Assembly: GCF_016864195.1 (NCBI RefSeq)
Contig: NZ_CP045202.1
Span: 620,001 to 684,000, forward strand
DNA length: 64,000 bases
Reading direction: 5' to 3'
Source: Dechloromonas sp. TW-R-39-2
GTDB lineage: Bacteria > Pseudomonadota > Gammaproteobacteria > Burkholderiales > Rhodocyclaceae
Below are positions 17,019-25,878 of the stretch, one piece after another; the first letter of the stretch is position 1, and every line of letters starts with the position of its first letter. The notes beneath the pieces were generated by a model that had not been told where the DNA came from, searched no databases, and saw only the letters and a program-made list of their open reading frames with translations. A program made the position numbers and the translations under genes.

Positions 17019-17873
17019 ATGGTTTTCATTTTTCGAATATTCAGCAACTTGCCCTTGTGTGTCGTTCACGCGCTTGGTGGATTGCTTGGACGACTGACCT
17101 ATCTGCTTTCGCCAACCTATCGTCGCCATGTGCGCGAGAACATGGCGCAGGCTGGCATTGATCCGTCTTTGCGCGGAGCGGCCAGCGCCGAAGCTGGCAA
17201 GCAGATGCTTGAGTTGGCGCGTATCTGGCTGCGCACGCTGGAGCAAACCAACGCTCAGGTGGCGGAGGTTGTTGGCTGGGAGCATGTCGAAGCGGCCCAG
17301 CAGGCGGGCAAGGGGATCGTTTTCCTGACACCGCACCTGGGGTGCTTTGAAATTACGGCTCAGTATTACTCGGCTTTCGGCGATGTCACCGTGCTTTATC
17401 GCCCACCTCGCCAGGCGTCCATTCAGCGGATGATCCTCGATGGTCGCAAACGTGAGCGCCTGCACCTGGCGCCGGCCGACCTGTCCGGCGTTCGTTCGCT
17501 GATCAAGGCGTTGAAAAAAGGCCAGGCGGTCGGCATGTTGCCCGATCAAGCGCCGAAAGTTGGGGAAGGTGTCTGGCTCGATTTCTTCGGCAAGCCGGCT
17601 TATACGATGACTTTGGCGGCGCGTCTGACCGAAACCGGTGCGACGACCCTGATGGCCTGGGGCGAACGCTTGCCTGGCGGACGCGGTTATCGCTTGCATT
17701 TTGGCCCACCGCAACAGGCTTTGACGGGTGGCACGGTCGACCGCGCCCAGCAGATCAATTCTGAAATCGAAACGCTGATTCGTCAGTGTCCAACGCAATA
17801 TCTCTGGGGTTACAACCGTTATAAACATCCGGGAGGCGCCGAGCCGCCGCCGGCCGAGGTCAAGCTGCCGTGA
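17019..17873 (+). CDS. LpxL/HtrB-type lipid A acyltransferase (first copy)
   Basis: A 284-residue inner-membrane acyltransferase of the lysophospholipid acyltransferase superfamily that adds a secondary acyl chain to Kdo-lipid A or a related lipid. One N-terminal membrane helix (~5-25), the catalytic box FLTPHLGCFE (His-x4-Glu) near residue 105, then VLYRPPRQASI, GMLPDQAPKVGEGVWLDFFGKPAYTM and the final YLWGYNRYKHP. The start at 17019 has CGGAG 5 bases upstream; an in-frame ATG 24 bases earlier is less likely. Its stop overlaps the next acyltransferase gene. Divergent from metK. Confidence 0.88.
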   Translation: MVFIFRIFSNLPLCVVHALGGLLGRLTYLLSPTYRRHVRENMAQAGIDPSLRGAASAEAGKQMLELARIWLRTLEQTNAQVAEVVGWEHVEAAQQAGKGIVFLTPHLGCFEITAQYYSAFGDVTVLYRPPRQASIQRMILDGRKRERLHLAPADLSGVRSLIKALKKGQAVGMLPDQAPKVGEGVWLDFFGKPAYTMTLAARLTETGATTLMAWGERLPGGRGYRLHFGPPQQALTGGTVDRAQQINSEIETLIRQCPTQYLWGYNRYKHPGGAEPPPAEVKLP

Positions 17874-18745
17874 AGATTTTCCTGACTTATATTCTTGTGG
17901 GCTTCCTGTGGCTGTTGCACTGGCTGCCTTTGCCTGTTTTGAGGGCCATTGGCACCTTGCTTGGGAAACTGCTGTATGCCGTCGGGCGTGACCGGCGCAA
18001 AGTGGCGCTGATCAATTTGCGACTGTGTTTTCCTGAAAAAAGCGAAGCCGAGCGCGAGGATATCGCCCGTCGTCATTTCATTGCCTTCAGTTGTGCGGTG
18101 ATCGATCGGACGCTCGGCTGGTGGGCCTCGAAGGAACGGCTGGAGCGGATTGTCCGGATCAAGGGCGTCGAGCACCTGAATGACCCGGAGGGCAAACCGA
18201 TTATTTTGCTTTCGCCGCATTTCGTCGGCCTTGATGCCGGTGCAACGCGCATTTCAATGTATGTGCCGGGTTGCAGTGTTTACTCGAATCAGAAGAATCC
18301 GGTTTTCAACAAGTTGCTTTATGATGGCCGGATTCGATTTACTGATGCCGTACTGCTTTCAAGGCAGGATGGGATGCGCAAGATCATCAAGGCGATGAAG
18401 GACGGGTACAAGTTCTACTATCTGCCGGACATGGATTTTGGTCCCAAAGAGTCGATTTTCGTGCCGTTTTTCGGCGTGCAGGCTGCGACCATTCCCGGGG
18501 TTTCCCGGTTGGTGCGCCTGACGGGAGCCAAGATTGTGGCTTGCATTACCCGTCAGGTGGCAGATGGCTACGAAGTCGAGGTGATGCCGGCCTGGAGTGA
18601 TTTTCCGGGGGAGAGCGTCGAAGCCGATACGGCCAGCGTGAATCGTTTTATTGAAAGCCAGGTACTGACCATGCCGGAGCAGTATTTCTGGTTACACAAG
18701 CGTTTCAAAACCCGGCCACCCGGAGAGCAGAGGTTCTACAAATGA
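17870..18745 (+). CDS. LpxL/LpxM-type lipid A acyltransferase (second copy)
   Basis: A 291-residue relative of the gene before it, with an N-terminal membrane helix (LTYILVGFLWLLHWLPLPV), DRRKVALINLRLCFPEKSEAER, the catalytic box LLSPHFVGLDAG (His-x4-Asp), YSNQKNPVFNKLLYDGR, FYYLPDMDFG and the ending QYFWLHKRFKTRPPGE. The two copies are clearly diverged, so they probably add different acyl chains, as LpxL and LpxM do. Start is GTG overlapping the previous TGA (GTGA), implying translational coupling. The following GNAT gene overlaps its stop. Confidence 0.9.
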   Translation: MKIFLTYILVGFLWLLHWLPLPVLRAIGTLLGKLLYAVGRDRRKVALINLRLCFPEKSEAEREDIARRHFIAFSCAVIDRTLGWWASKERLERIVRIKGVEHLNDPEGKPIILLSPHFVGLDAGATRISMYVPGCSVYSNQKNPVFNKLLYDGRIRFTDAVLLSRQDGMRKIIKAMKDGYKFYYLPDMDFGPKESIFVPFFGVQAATIPGVSRLVRLTGAKIVACITRQVADGYEVEVMPAWSDFPGESVEADTASVNRFIESQVLTMPEQYFWLHKRFKTRPPGEQRFYK

Positions 18746-19248
18746 GCTGTAACCTGACTATCGAGATTCGTCCCGTCACGCCGCCCGATGTACCGGCCAT
18801 TTCCGCGCTGGCCCGCGAAATCTGGCAGGCAACTTACCCTGGCATCATCACGCAGGAGCAGATCGACTTCATGCTCGAGCAGCGTTATGGCCACGAGCGT
18901 CTGTATGACGATATCGAAGATGCCGATAAATGGCTCGATCAGGCATTCCATAACGGCCGTCGTGTCGGCTTCGCGTTCAGCGAGCTCTACAAAGGTGAAT
19001 TCAAGCTCGACAAGCTCTACATCCATCCCGACGTGCAACGTCAGGGCGTCGGCGGTGAGCTGATTGACCACGTCGCAAGGCGAGCTGCCAAACTGGGCCA
19101 TTCCTGCGTGGTGCTGGCGGTTAACAAGCGTAACGAGAAAGCCATTGCTTCCTACAAAAAATACGGTTTCACGGTGCGTGAAATGATTGTTGATGACATT
19201 GGCCGTGGTTTCGTCATGGACGACTACGTGATGGAGAAAAAACTTTAG
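18742..19248 (+). CDS. GNAT-family N-acetyltransferase
   Basis: A 168-residue acetyltransferase: IRPVTPPDVPAISALAREIW at the start, the acetyl-CoA site LYIHPDVQRQGVGGELIDHVARRA around 92-112, and VNKRNEKAIASYKKYGFTVREM, the usual motif B. Substrate unknown. ATG overlaps the stop of the acyltransferase (ATGA), so it belongs to that operon; a role in envelope or protein N-acetylation is possible but unsupported. Confidence 0.9.
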   Translation: MSCNLTIEIRPVTPPDVPAISALAREIWQATYPGIITQEQIDFMLEQRYGHERLYDDIEDADKWLDQAFHNGRRVGFAFSELYKGEFKLDKLYIHPDVQRQGVGGELIDHVARRAAKLGHSCVVLAVNKRNEKAIASYKKYGFTVREMIVDDIGRGFVMDDYVMEKKL

Positions 19249-19252
19249 GAAT

Positions 19253-19281
19253 TTGAGATAAACACCTGTCTCTGCTATGCT
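19253..19281 (+). promoter_or_regulatory. Promoter of dapF-DUF484-xerC
   Basis: TTGAGA (-35, 19253-19258), 17 bases, TATGCT (-10, 19276-19281), placing transcription start about 20 bases before the dapF GTG. Confidence 0.65.
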
Positions 19282-19308
19282 TTTTGTAGTTAATTAGCGG
19301 GGCAGGCC

Positions 19309-20139
19309 GTGAAACTCAAATTCTCGAAGATGCATGGTCTGGGCAACGATTTCGTTGTCCTGGACGGCATTCGTCAACATATCGATCTTTCCCCGGCGCA
19401 ATTGCGCTTTCTTGCCGATCGCAATTTCGGGGTCGGTTGCGACCAGATTCTGCTGGTCGAAAAGCCGGGACAGCCCGGCGTCGATTTCCGCTATCGCATC
19501 TTCAATGCCGATGGCAGCGAAGTTGAGCAATGTGGCAACGGGGCCCGTTGTTTCGTCCGCTTTGTGCATGATGTCGGCCTGACCGACAAGCGGGAAATCC
19601 GCGTTGAAACCCAGAAAGGCCTGATTTCACCGCGCCTTGAAGAAAATGGCGATGTCACGGTCGACATGGGAATTCCCCGGTTTTTGCCGAATGAGATTCC
19701 CTTCCTCCACGACGACGATGTCGTGATTTATTCGCTCGACGTGGCCGACGAAACACTGGAAATCAGCGTCGTTTCGATGGGTAATCCGCACGCCGTGCAG
19801 GTCGTTGAAAGTGTCGACAGAGCACCGGTGGGCGATCACGGTCCATTGATCGAAAACCATGAGCGTTTCCCGCAACGGGTTAATGCCGGATTCATGCAGG
19901 TCCTGGGCGAACATGCTATCAAGCTGCGGGTTTATGAGCGCGGTTCGGGTGAGACGCTGGCATGCGGGACGGGCGCCTGCGCCGCCGTGGTGGCCGGTAT
20001 CCGCCGTGGCTTGCTGGTCTCGCCGGTTCGGGTGACGACGCGTGGCGGCGATCTGAGCATTGCCTGGGGCGGTCCCGGCCAAGCTGTTTTGATGACCGGC
20101 CCTGCGGTGACGGTCTTCTCTGGAGAAATTGAATTATGA
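19309..20139 (+). CDS. dapF: Diaminopimelate epimerase
   Basis: A 276-residue enzyme converting LL- to meso-diaminopimelate for lysine and peptidoglycan synthesis. The two catalytic cysteines are Cys75 ([16 protein letters not shown]) and Cys219 ([14 protein letters not shown]). The N-terminus [18 protein letters not shown] is canonical, so the GTG at 19309 is the true start. Followed with 4-base overlap by the DUF484 gene and then xerC, as in many proteobacteria. The downstream lysine enzyme LysA is encoded at 32632. Confidence 0.96.
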   Translation: MKLKFSKMHGLGNDFVVLDGIRQHIDLSPAQLRFLADRNFGVGCDQILLVEKPGQPGVDFRYRIFNADGSEVEQCGNGARCFVRFVHDVGLTDKREIRVETQKGLISPRLEENGDVTVDMGIPRFLPNEIPFLHDDDVVIYSLDVADETLEISVVSMGNPHAVQVVESVDRAPVGDHGPLIENHERFPQRVNAGFMQVLGEHAIKLRVYERGSGETLACGTGACAAVVAGIRRGLLVSPVRVTTRGGDLSIAWGGPGQAVLMTGPAVTVFSGEIEL

Positions 20140-20807
20140 GCGCCTTGTTTCCTGAGGAAATTGCCGAGTATCTGAAAGATAACCCGGGCTTTTTTGAGCA
20201 CTATGCCGATCTGATGGCGCAGATTTTCGTCCCGCATCCACATGGCGGGCGGGCTGTTTCGCTGGTCGAGCGGCAAATGCTGACCCTGCGCGAGAAAAAT
20301 CGCCAGACGGAAACCAAACTGGCCGAATTGATCGCTTTCGGCGAGGAAAACGATGCAATCAGCGAGAAAGTGCATCGCCTTGCCGTGGGCCTGGTGGCGG
20401 CTGAAACTTTTCAGGCGGTGATCCACCTGCTCAATTTTCACCTGCGCGATGATTTCTCCGTACCGCACGTTGCCTTGCGCCTGTGGAACAAGCCGGCCGA
20501 CATTGATGATTTGCCCGAATTTGCCGCGGTGAGCGAAGAGTTGCAGGTATTTGCCGAAACGCTGGCGCGCCCTTACTGCGGCTCGACCGCCGGGTTCGGA
20601 ACGGCCTCCTGGTTCGGCGAACATGCCAGTCATATTCGGTCGCAGGCGCTGATCGCCTTGCGGAACGGTGGCGGAACGATAGGCATGATTGCCCTGGGTA
20701 GCGAAGAGGCGCAACGTTTCTACGCCGACATGGGAACGCTTTATCTGGAGCGTCTCGGCGAAATGGTCTCCGCTGCGCTGGCTCGGGTCACCAAGAGCGT
20801 ATTGTGA
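20136..20807 (+). CDS. DUF484 (YigA-like) family protein
   Basis: A 223-residue GAF-like cytoplasmic protein of the DUF484 family: [21 protein letters not shown] opening, [26 protein letters not shown] coiled coil at ~43-72, then a GAF-type domain with [39 protein letters not shown]. The family almost always lies between dapF and xerC, but its function is unknown. Overlaps both neighbours by 4 bases. Confidence 0.9.
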   Translation: MSALFPEEIAEYLKDNPGFFEHYADLMAQIFVPHPHGGRAVSLVERQMLTLREKNRQTETKLAELIAFGEENDAISEKVHRLAVGLVAAETFQAVIHLLNFHLRDDFSVPHVALRLWNKPADIDDLPEFAAVSEELQVFAETLARPYCGSTAGFGTASWFGEHASHIRSQALIALRNGGGTIGMIALGSEEAQRFYADMGTLYLERLGEMVSAALARVTKSVL

Positions 20808-21697
20808 TTGCGCTTTCTGCCGTCGATGCTTACCTGGCCGAGTTGGCCGAGCAGCGGCGGCAGTCGCCGCATACCATCAGCAATTATGGCCGTGACTTGC
20901 GGCGGCTGGTGATGCTGGCCGGCGAACTGCCCTTGTCGGACGTTCGCCTGCATCACGTTCGACGTTTTATCGGGCAGTTGCATGCCCAAGGCTTGTCCGG
21001 GCGTTCAATTGCCCGCCTGCTGTCTGCCTGGCGCGGATTCTTCTCCTGGCTGGGGCAGCACGATGCGGTACCGGCCAATCCCTGTGAAGGTCTGCGGCCT
21101 CCCAAGTCGCCCAAGCATCTGCCCAATGCCTTGTTGGTCGATGAGGCAGCTCGATTACTCGATCCGGTGGATGAGGGGGATAGCGTTCTGGCGGCGCGCG
21201 ATATCGCGATGTCCGAGTTGTTTTACTCCTCCGGTTTACGTTTGGCCGAGCTGGCGGCGCTGGATTGCGATGCGCTCGACAGCGCCTTGCATGAAGGCGA
21301 GATCCGCGTGCTTGGCAAGCGCAGCAAGATGCGGCTGGTTCCTGTCGGCAGCAAGGCGCGCGAGGCGCTGGCGGCCTGGGCGCAGGTGCGTGGTTCCCTG
21401 GCGGGGCCCGAAGAGACGGCGCTGTTTGTCGGTCAGCGCGGTCGACGTCTCGGTCAGCGGATGATTCAGTTGCGCCTGTCACGTCAGGCCCAACTGGCCG
21501 GCTTGTCGCGCCACGTTCACCCGCACATGTTGCGACATTCCTTTGCTTCGCATGTGCTGCAGTCTTCGGGCGATTTGCGTGCTGTACAGGAAATGCTCGG
21601 CCATGCCAGCATTACGTCGACACAGGTTTACACCCATCTCGACTTTCAGCATCTGGCAAAAATCTACGATTCAGCCCATCCGCGTGCGAAACGTTGA
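20804..21697 (+). CDS. xerC: Tyrosine recombinase XerC
   Basis: A 297-residue recombinase that works with XerD at dif to resolve chromosome dimers at the septum. All active-site residues are present: Arg146 (SSGLR), Lys172, His241 and Arg244 (HMLRHSFASH), His267 (LGHAS) and Tyr276 (STQVYTHLD). The GTG start overlaps the DUF484 stop. The order dapF-DUF484-xerC marks it as the housekeeping XerC rather than a mobile-element integrase. Confidence 0.95.
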   Translation: MIALSAVDAYLAELAEQRRQSPHTISNYGRDLRRLVMLAGELPLSDVRLHHVRRFIGQLHAQGLSGRSIARLLSAWRGFFSWLGQHDAVPANPCEGLRPPKSPKHLPNALLVDEAARLLDPVDEGDSVLAARDIAMSELFYSSGLRLAELAALDCDALDSALHEGEIRVLGKRSKMRLVPVGSKAREALAAWAQVRGSLAGPEETALFVGQRGRRLGQRMIQLRLSRQAQLAGLSRHVHPHMLRHSFASHVLQSSGDLRAVQEMLGHASITSTQVYTHLDFQHLAKIYDSAHPRAKR

Positions 21698-21704
21698 TGT
21701 TTGA

Positions 21705-21733
21705 TTGACGGCGATGCGCCTTCGTCCTATGAT
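21705..21733 (+). promoter_or_regulatory. Strong promoter before the 49-residue gene
   Basis: TTGACG (-35, 21705-21710), 17 bases, TATGAT (-10, 21728-21733). Transcription would start near 21740, about 33 bases before the ATG. Confidence 0.75.
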
Positions 21734-21772
21734 TGGCGGTTTCGAAAAATAGCCGGAATCAAGGAGTTAGTC

Positions 21773-21922
21773 ATGGCCATCACCCGTACCCGCCGTTCTT
21801 CCCTGGAACGCCGCTGCGTTTCCAAGTCCACCAAGCGTCTGTTCAAGAGCACCGGCAAGACCATGTTCAAGGTGATCTACGCTGCTGAATGCCACGCCCG
21901 TAACCGCAAGGCACTGGGTTAA
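21773..21922 (+). CDS. Small highly basic protein, 49 residues, unknown
   Basis: Begins MAITRTRRSSLERRC and ends AAECHARNRKALG; 14 of 49 residues are Lys/Arg against 2 Glu, with two Cys. It has a full gene setting: a sigma-70 promoter at 21705, AAGGAG 8 bases before the ATG, and a strong terminator 17 bases after the stop. Codons are those of highly expressed genes (CGT/CGC, AAG, ATC, ACC). It recalls small ribosomal or nucleic-acid-binding proteins, but I do not recognise a family. A second ATG at residue 31 is unlikely to be the start. Confidence 0.75.
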   Translation: MAITRTRRSSLERRCVSKSTKRLFKSTGKTMFKVIYAAECHARNRKALG

Positions 21923-21938
21923 TCATTCGCTGAATTCC

Positions 21939-21976
21939 GAAGCCCCGGTTGCCGCAAGGTAACCGGGGCTTCTTGC
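21939..21976 (+). terminator. Terminator of the 49-residue gene
   Basis: GAAGCCCCGGTT (21939-21950) pairs perfectly with AACCGGGGCTTC (21961-21972), followed by TTGCTTT. Confidence 0.8.
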
Positions 21977-21995
21977 TTTGACTGTCGAGAAAAAC

Positions 21996-23186
21996 ATGGC
22001 CCAGTTGATTCTTATGCCCGGCAAGGAACGCTCCGCGTTCAAGCGCCACCCGTGGTTGTTTGCCGGTTCGGTCGGTCGTCTGGAGGGCCGTGCCCGTCCG
22101 GGGGATACGGTCGAGGTGCTGGCCGACAACCTGCGTCCGCTGGGCCGTGCGGCCTACAGCCCGAAATCACAGATTCGCGCCCGTTTCTGGACTTTCGATG
22201 CTGAAGAGTCGGTCGATGACGGTTTCTTCAAGCGTCGGGTTGCTGCGGCCGTGGCGCGTCGCCAGGCATTGCCGGAATTGCGCGGGCAAGAAGGTCTGCG
22301 CCTGATTCATGCCGAGTCGGATGGTTTGCCCGGTGTCATTGCCGACCAGTATGGCGATACCGTCGTAATCCAGCTGACCTCGGCCGGGGCCGACAAGTGG
22401 CGCAAGGCGATTGTCGCCGCGCTGGTTCAGGCGACCGGGTGCCAGCGTATTTACGAGCGTTCGGATTCCGATGTGCGCGGCCTGGAAGGCCTGGAGTCGG
22501 CGACTGGCTGGCTGCTTGGCGAAGCACGCGACGAGCCGCTGAGCATCCTCGAAAACGGTGTGCGTCTTGCGGTCGACGTGGCTGGCGGGCACAAAACGGG
22601 TTTCTACCTCGATCAGCGCGACAATCGCCAGCTGCTTGGCCAGTTGTCGGCAGGCAAGGATGTGCTCAACTGCTTCTGCTACACCGGCGGCTTCTCGCTG
22701 CAGGCGCTGGCCGGCGGGGCGAACAGCGTGCTGTCGATCGATTCGTCCGGTCCGGCGCTGGTCCAGGCGCGGGCCAATCTGGCGCTCAACCCGCAGTTGC
22801 CGGCCGAGCGGGCGCAATGGCAGGAAGCGGATGTGTTCCAGGCGCTGCGCGATTTCCGCAAGGAGGGCAAGTTGTTCGACGTGATCGTGCTCGATCCACC
22901 CAAGTTCGCGCCCTCGGCGTCGCACGCCGACCGTGCAGCGCGGGCCTACAAGGACATCAACATCCTCGGCTGCCGTTTGCTCAAACCGGGCGGGCTGCTG
23001 ATGACGTATTCCTGTTCCGGTGGCATCGGCCTGGAATTGTTCCAGAAGATCATTGCCGCGGCGGCGCTTGATGCCGGACGCGAGGCGCGTATTGTGCGAC
23101 GCCTGGCCGGTTCGGCCGATCATCCGGTGGCATTGAACTTTTCCGAAGGCGAATATCTCAAGGGCCTGCTCGTTCAAGTCGATTAA
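21996..23186 (+). CDS. rlmI: 23S rRNA (cytosine-C5)-methyltransferase RlmI-type
   Basis: A 396-residue SAM-dependent methyltransferase. An N-terminal PUA domain (MAQLILMPGKERSAFKRHPWLFAGSV) is followed by the EEHEA-like linker and a Rossmann methyltransferase domain: LDQRDNRQLLG, DVLNCFCYTGGFSLQALAGGA (SAM site), VIVLDPPKFAPS (motif IV) and TYSCSGGI near the C-terminus. E. coli RlmI methylates C1962 of 23S rRNA. The ATG at 21996 gives the canonical PUA start; a TTG 18 bases earlier overlaps the previous terminator region. Confidence 0.9.
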   Translation: MAQLILMPGKERSAFKRHPWLFAGSVGRLEGRARPGDTVEVLADNLRPLGRAAYSPKSQIRARFWTFDAEESVDDGFFKRRVAAAVARRQALPELRGQEGLRLIHAESDGLPGVIADQYGDTVVIQLTSAGADKWRKAIVAALVQATGCQRIYERSDSDVRGLEGLESATGWLLGEARDEPLSILENGVRLAVDVAGGHKTGFYLDQRDNRQLLGQLSAGKDVLNCFCYTGGFSLQALAGGANSVLSIDSSGPALVQARANLALNPQLPAERAQWQEADVFQALRDFRKEGKLFDVIVLDPPKFAPSASHADRAARAYKDINILGCRLLKPGGLLMTYSCSGGIGLELFQKIIAAAALDAGREARIVRRLAGSADHPVALNFSEGEYLKGLLVQVD

Positions 23187-23195
23187 ACTTACCCA

Positions 23196-23477
23196 GTGAA
23201 TCCGCTGCGCCATCTCCTTCTTGTTGCTGTTCTCTTCTTCGCCCAACTGGCGGCGGGAGCGCATGCGATCGACCATGCGGTCGACAAGGAAGGGGCGTTG
23301 CCGAACCATGTGTGCGAGTTGTGCCTCGCGGCGCACGATCTGGGTGCCGCCTTGCCCTCGCTCACCGCCTTGCCGCCGGTGCTGGCTCAGTATGTTCGTC
23401 CCGAACAGCTGCCGCATCTCGGGCGAACTGCGTTTCCCCCACCGCTGACCCGTCAGCGCGACCCGCCCGTTTCCTGA
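23196..23477 (+). CDS. Small secreted CxxC protein beside the metal-uptake genes
   Basis: A 93-residue protein starting with GTG. Residues 1-24 are a signal peptide (LRHLLLVAVLFFAQLAAGAHA). The mature part has several His, a CELC motif at ~40-43 (NHVCELCLAAHDLG) and a Pro/Arg-rich end. Its layout resembles small DUF2946-like proteins often found near metal-transport genes, but the assignment is tentative. It lies 85 bases before the porin gene of a metal ABC transporter cluster, so binding or sensing of metal in the periplasm is a reasonable guess. Confidence 0.65.
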   Translation: MNPLRHLLLVAVLFFAQLAAGAHAIDHAVDKEGALPNHVCELCLAAHDLGAALPSLTALPPVLAQYVRPEQLPHLGRTAFPPPLTRQRDPPVS

Positions 23478-23562
23478 AAATCGTTCGTTTTTGACAGTCG
23501 ACCGCAGCCGCCGGGGTTTTCCTGCGCGCGCGGTCGCGACAACGCATTTTCAGGAGAATTCC

Positions 23563-24975
23563 ATGCACAAGCCATTTGCCATGGCTGCCCTGCTTGCCGC
23601 TTCCTGCGGCGCACAGGCGGCTACCGACAGCGATCTTGCGGCCATTCGCAGCCAGATCGATGAGATGAAAAAAACCTACGAGCAGCGCATTGCGTCGCTC
23701 GAACAAAAGCTGGCCCAGGCCGAAAGCCACAAGGGGGAAAGCAAAGCTGTTCCCGTTGCCACCCAATCCCCTGCACCGGAAACTGTCCCGGCGAACCGCG
23801 CAGGCACGCCGGCCAGTAGCTTCAATCCCGAGGTTTCGCTGATCCTGCAAGGTCAGTACAAGGACATGAAGAACGGTGCCGGACGCGGCATCACCGGCTT
23901 CATCCCGGCCGGTGGCCATGACCATGGCAGTGGCGCGATCGAAGGGATCAACAAGCGCGGCTTCTCGGTCGATCACACCGAGCTGGTCTTTGCGGCCAAC
24001 ATCGATCCGAACTGGCGCGGCCAGGCGATCATTGCGGCAGTCGACGGCAAAGCCGAAGTCGAGGAGGCGTGGTTCCAGTCGCTCGGTATCGGCCATGGCA
24101 TCGGTCTGAAGGGCGGCCGTTTCCGCTCCGGCATCGGCTATCTCAACGAGCAGCATCCACATACCTGGGATTTTGCCGACGCACCGCTGATGTATCAGGC
24201 GATGTTCGGTACCGAGGGTGGTTATGCGCAGGATGGCATCCAGCTGAAATGGCTGGCGCCGACGCCGCTATTCCTCGAGTTCGGTGCCGAATTCGGACGC
24301 GGCGCCAACTTCCCCGGCAGCGACCGCAACAAGAACGGCAGTGGCGGCGGTGCGGTGTTTGCCCATCTCGGTGGCGATGTGGGTGAGGCCAACAACTGGC
24401 GGGCCGGCCTGTCCTATCTGAAAACGTCGGCCCGTGAACGCGAGTCGGTGTTCCGCGATGTCGGCGGACTGGAGGCACAAGGTTTCTTTGCCGGCGACTC
24501 GGCGACCTGGCTGGCTGATTTTGTCTGGAAGTGGGCGCCGAACGGCAATCCAAAATATCAGAACTTCAAGTTCCAGAGCGAGTATTTCGTCCGGCGCGAA
24601 GATGGCAACATGACCTGCAAGGATGAAAATGCGGTCGGCAATGCCTGTGCCGCCGAGGTGACGGGAACTTATCGCACCCGGCAGTCGGGCTGGTATGCGC
24701 AAGGGATTTATCAATTCACGCCGAACTGGCGGGCCGGTCTGCGCTATGAGCAACTGGACAGCGGAACGCGTGATTTCGGGATCAATGCGGCGAATCTCGC
24801 GGTCGACGCCTACAAACCGAAGAAATCGACGGCCATGGTCGATTACAGTTGGAGCGAGTTTTCCCGCGTCCGTTTGCAGTTCGCCCAGGATAAATCGATG
24901 CAGGGCGTGACCGAGAACCAGATCACCATGCAGTACATCATGAGCCTGGGTGCGCATGGCGCACACAAGTTCTAG
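23563..24975 (+). CDS. Outer-membrane porin of a metal-uptake cluster
   Basis: A 470-residue outer-membrane protein. Signal peptide 1-19 (MAALLAASCGAQA), a coiled coil at ~25-55 (LAAIRSQIDEMKKTYEQRIASLEQKLAQ), a short linker, then a beta-barrel with alternating aromatic strands ending in Phe (GAHGAHKF). A His-containing segment GGHDHGSGAIEG lies near residue 120, where a metal could be held. AGGAG precedes the ATG by 6 bases; a longer frame upstream lacks a signal peptide. It leads the genes for a zinc/manganese-type ABC transporter, so it probably passes the metal or its chelate across the outer membrane. Confidence 0.8.
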   Translation: MHKPFAMAALLAASCGAQAATDSDLAAIRSQIDEMKKTYEQRIASLEQKLAQAESHKGESKAVPVATQSPAPETVPANRAGTPASSFNPEVSLILQGQYKDMKNGAGRGITGFIPAGGHDHGSGAIEGINKRGFSVDHTELVFAANIDPNWRGQAIIAAVDGKAEVEEAWFQSLGIGHGIGLKGGRFRSGIGYLNEQHPHTWDFADAPLMYQAMFGTEGGYAQDGIQLKWLAPTPLFLEFGAEFGRGANFPGSDRNKNGSGGGAVFAHLGGDVGEANNWRAGLSYLKTSARERESVFRDVGGLEAQGFFAGDSATWLADFVWKWAPNGNPKYQNFKFQSEYFVRREDGNMTCKDENAVGNACAAEVTGTYRTRQSGWYAQGIYQFTPNWRAGLRYEQLDSGTRDFGINAANLAVDAYKPKKSTAMVDYSWSEFSRVRLQFAQDKSMQGVTENQITMQYIMSLGAHGAHKF

Positions 24976-24981
24976 GAGCGG

Positions 24982-25878
24982 ATGATGAAACGATTATTCT
25001 CCCTGCTGCTGATGCTGGCGGCACTGCCGGCCTGGGCCAATCTCAACGTTTTTGCCACGGTGCCGGAGTGGGCCAGCCTGGTGCGTGAGATCGGCGGCGA
25101 CAAGGTCAAGGTCTACAGTGCGACCAATGCGTTCCAGGACCCGCACCGGATTGAAGCCAAGCCATCTTTGCTGGCTCAGGCGCGGCAGGCGAACCTGCTT
25201 GTCGCGGCGGGCGCCGATCTGGAAATCGGCTGGCTGCCGCTGGTCATTCGTGACTCGGGAAATTCGGCCATCCAGGCTGGTCGACCGGGGTATTTCGAAG
25301 CAGCCAATTACGTCTCGCGCCTTGAGGTGCCGACGGTGCTGGATCGGGCGCATGGCGACGTGCATGCTGCCGGCAACCCGCATATCCACCTTGATCCGCG
25401 CAATGTGCTCAAGGTGGGCGAGGCGCTGGCTGCGCGCATGGCTGAACTCGATGCACCGAATGCCGCGGCTTACCAGGCGGCCTACAAGCTGTTTGCCGGA
25501 AAATGGCAGGCAGCTATCGGGCGCTGGGAAAAGGAGGCAGCTGGATTGCGCGGTGTGCCGGTGTTGGTGCATCACTCGTCCTTCGTTTATCTGTCCGCAT
25601 GGCTGGGCTTGAAGGAAGTCGGGATGCTTGAACCGAAGCCCGGCGTTGAGCCAAGCAGCGGGCATCTCGGGAGTTTGCTGGCACGCCAGCAGAGTGCGCC
25701 GGCAAAAATGATCCTGCGCACCGCCTACAACCAGGAGGGTCCCAGCCAGTGGATTGCCGGAAAGACCGGCATTCCGGCGGTGCTGTTGCCATATACGGTG
25801 GGCGGGACGAACGAAGCGAAGGACCTTTTCGGTTTGTTCGATGACACCCTCCAGCGTTTGCAGAAAGCTGTCCGTTGA
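24982..25878 (+). CDS. Metal ABC transporter substrate-binding protein (ZnuA/TroA-like)
   Basis: A 298-residue periplasmic binding protein of the cluster A-I (TroA/ZnuA) family. Signal peptide MKRLFSLLLMLAALPAWA; then LNVFATVPEWASLVREIGGDKVKV, the first ligand region DPHRIEAKPSLLAQARQANLLVAAGADLEIGW, NPHIHLDPRNV (His ligands), VLVHHSSFVYLSAWLG, EVGMLEPKPGVEPSSGHL and PYTVGGTNEAKDLFG. The family binds Zn2+ or Mn2+. It lacks the long His-rich loop of E. coli ZnuA. Two ATG codons in tandem are both possible starts. It overlaps the ATPase gene. Confidence 0.88.
   Translation: MMKRLFSLLLMLAALPAWANLNVFATVPEWASLVREIGGDKVKVYSATNAFQDPHRIEAKPSLLAQARQANLLVAAGADLEIGWLPLVIRDSGNSAIQAGRPGYFEAANYVSRLEVPTVLDRAHGDVHAAGNPHIHLDPRNVLKVGEALAARMAELDAPNAAAYQAAYKLFAGKWQAAIGRWEKEAAGLRGVPVLVHHSSFVYLSAWLGLKEVGMLEPKPGVEPSSGHLGSLLARQQSAPAKMILRTAYNQEGPSQWIAGKTGIPAVLLPYTVGGTNEAKDLFGLFDDTLQRLQKAVR

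Noticed and set aside
20804..21697. XerC considered as a mobile-element integrase
   Set aside because: Its position after dapF-DUF484 and XerC-type motifs mark it as the housekeeping recombinase.
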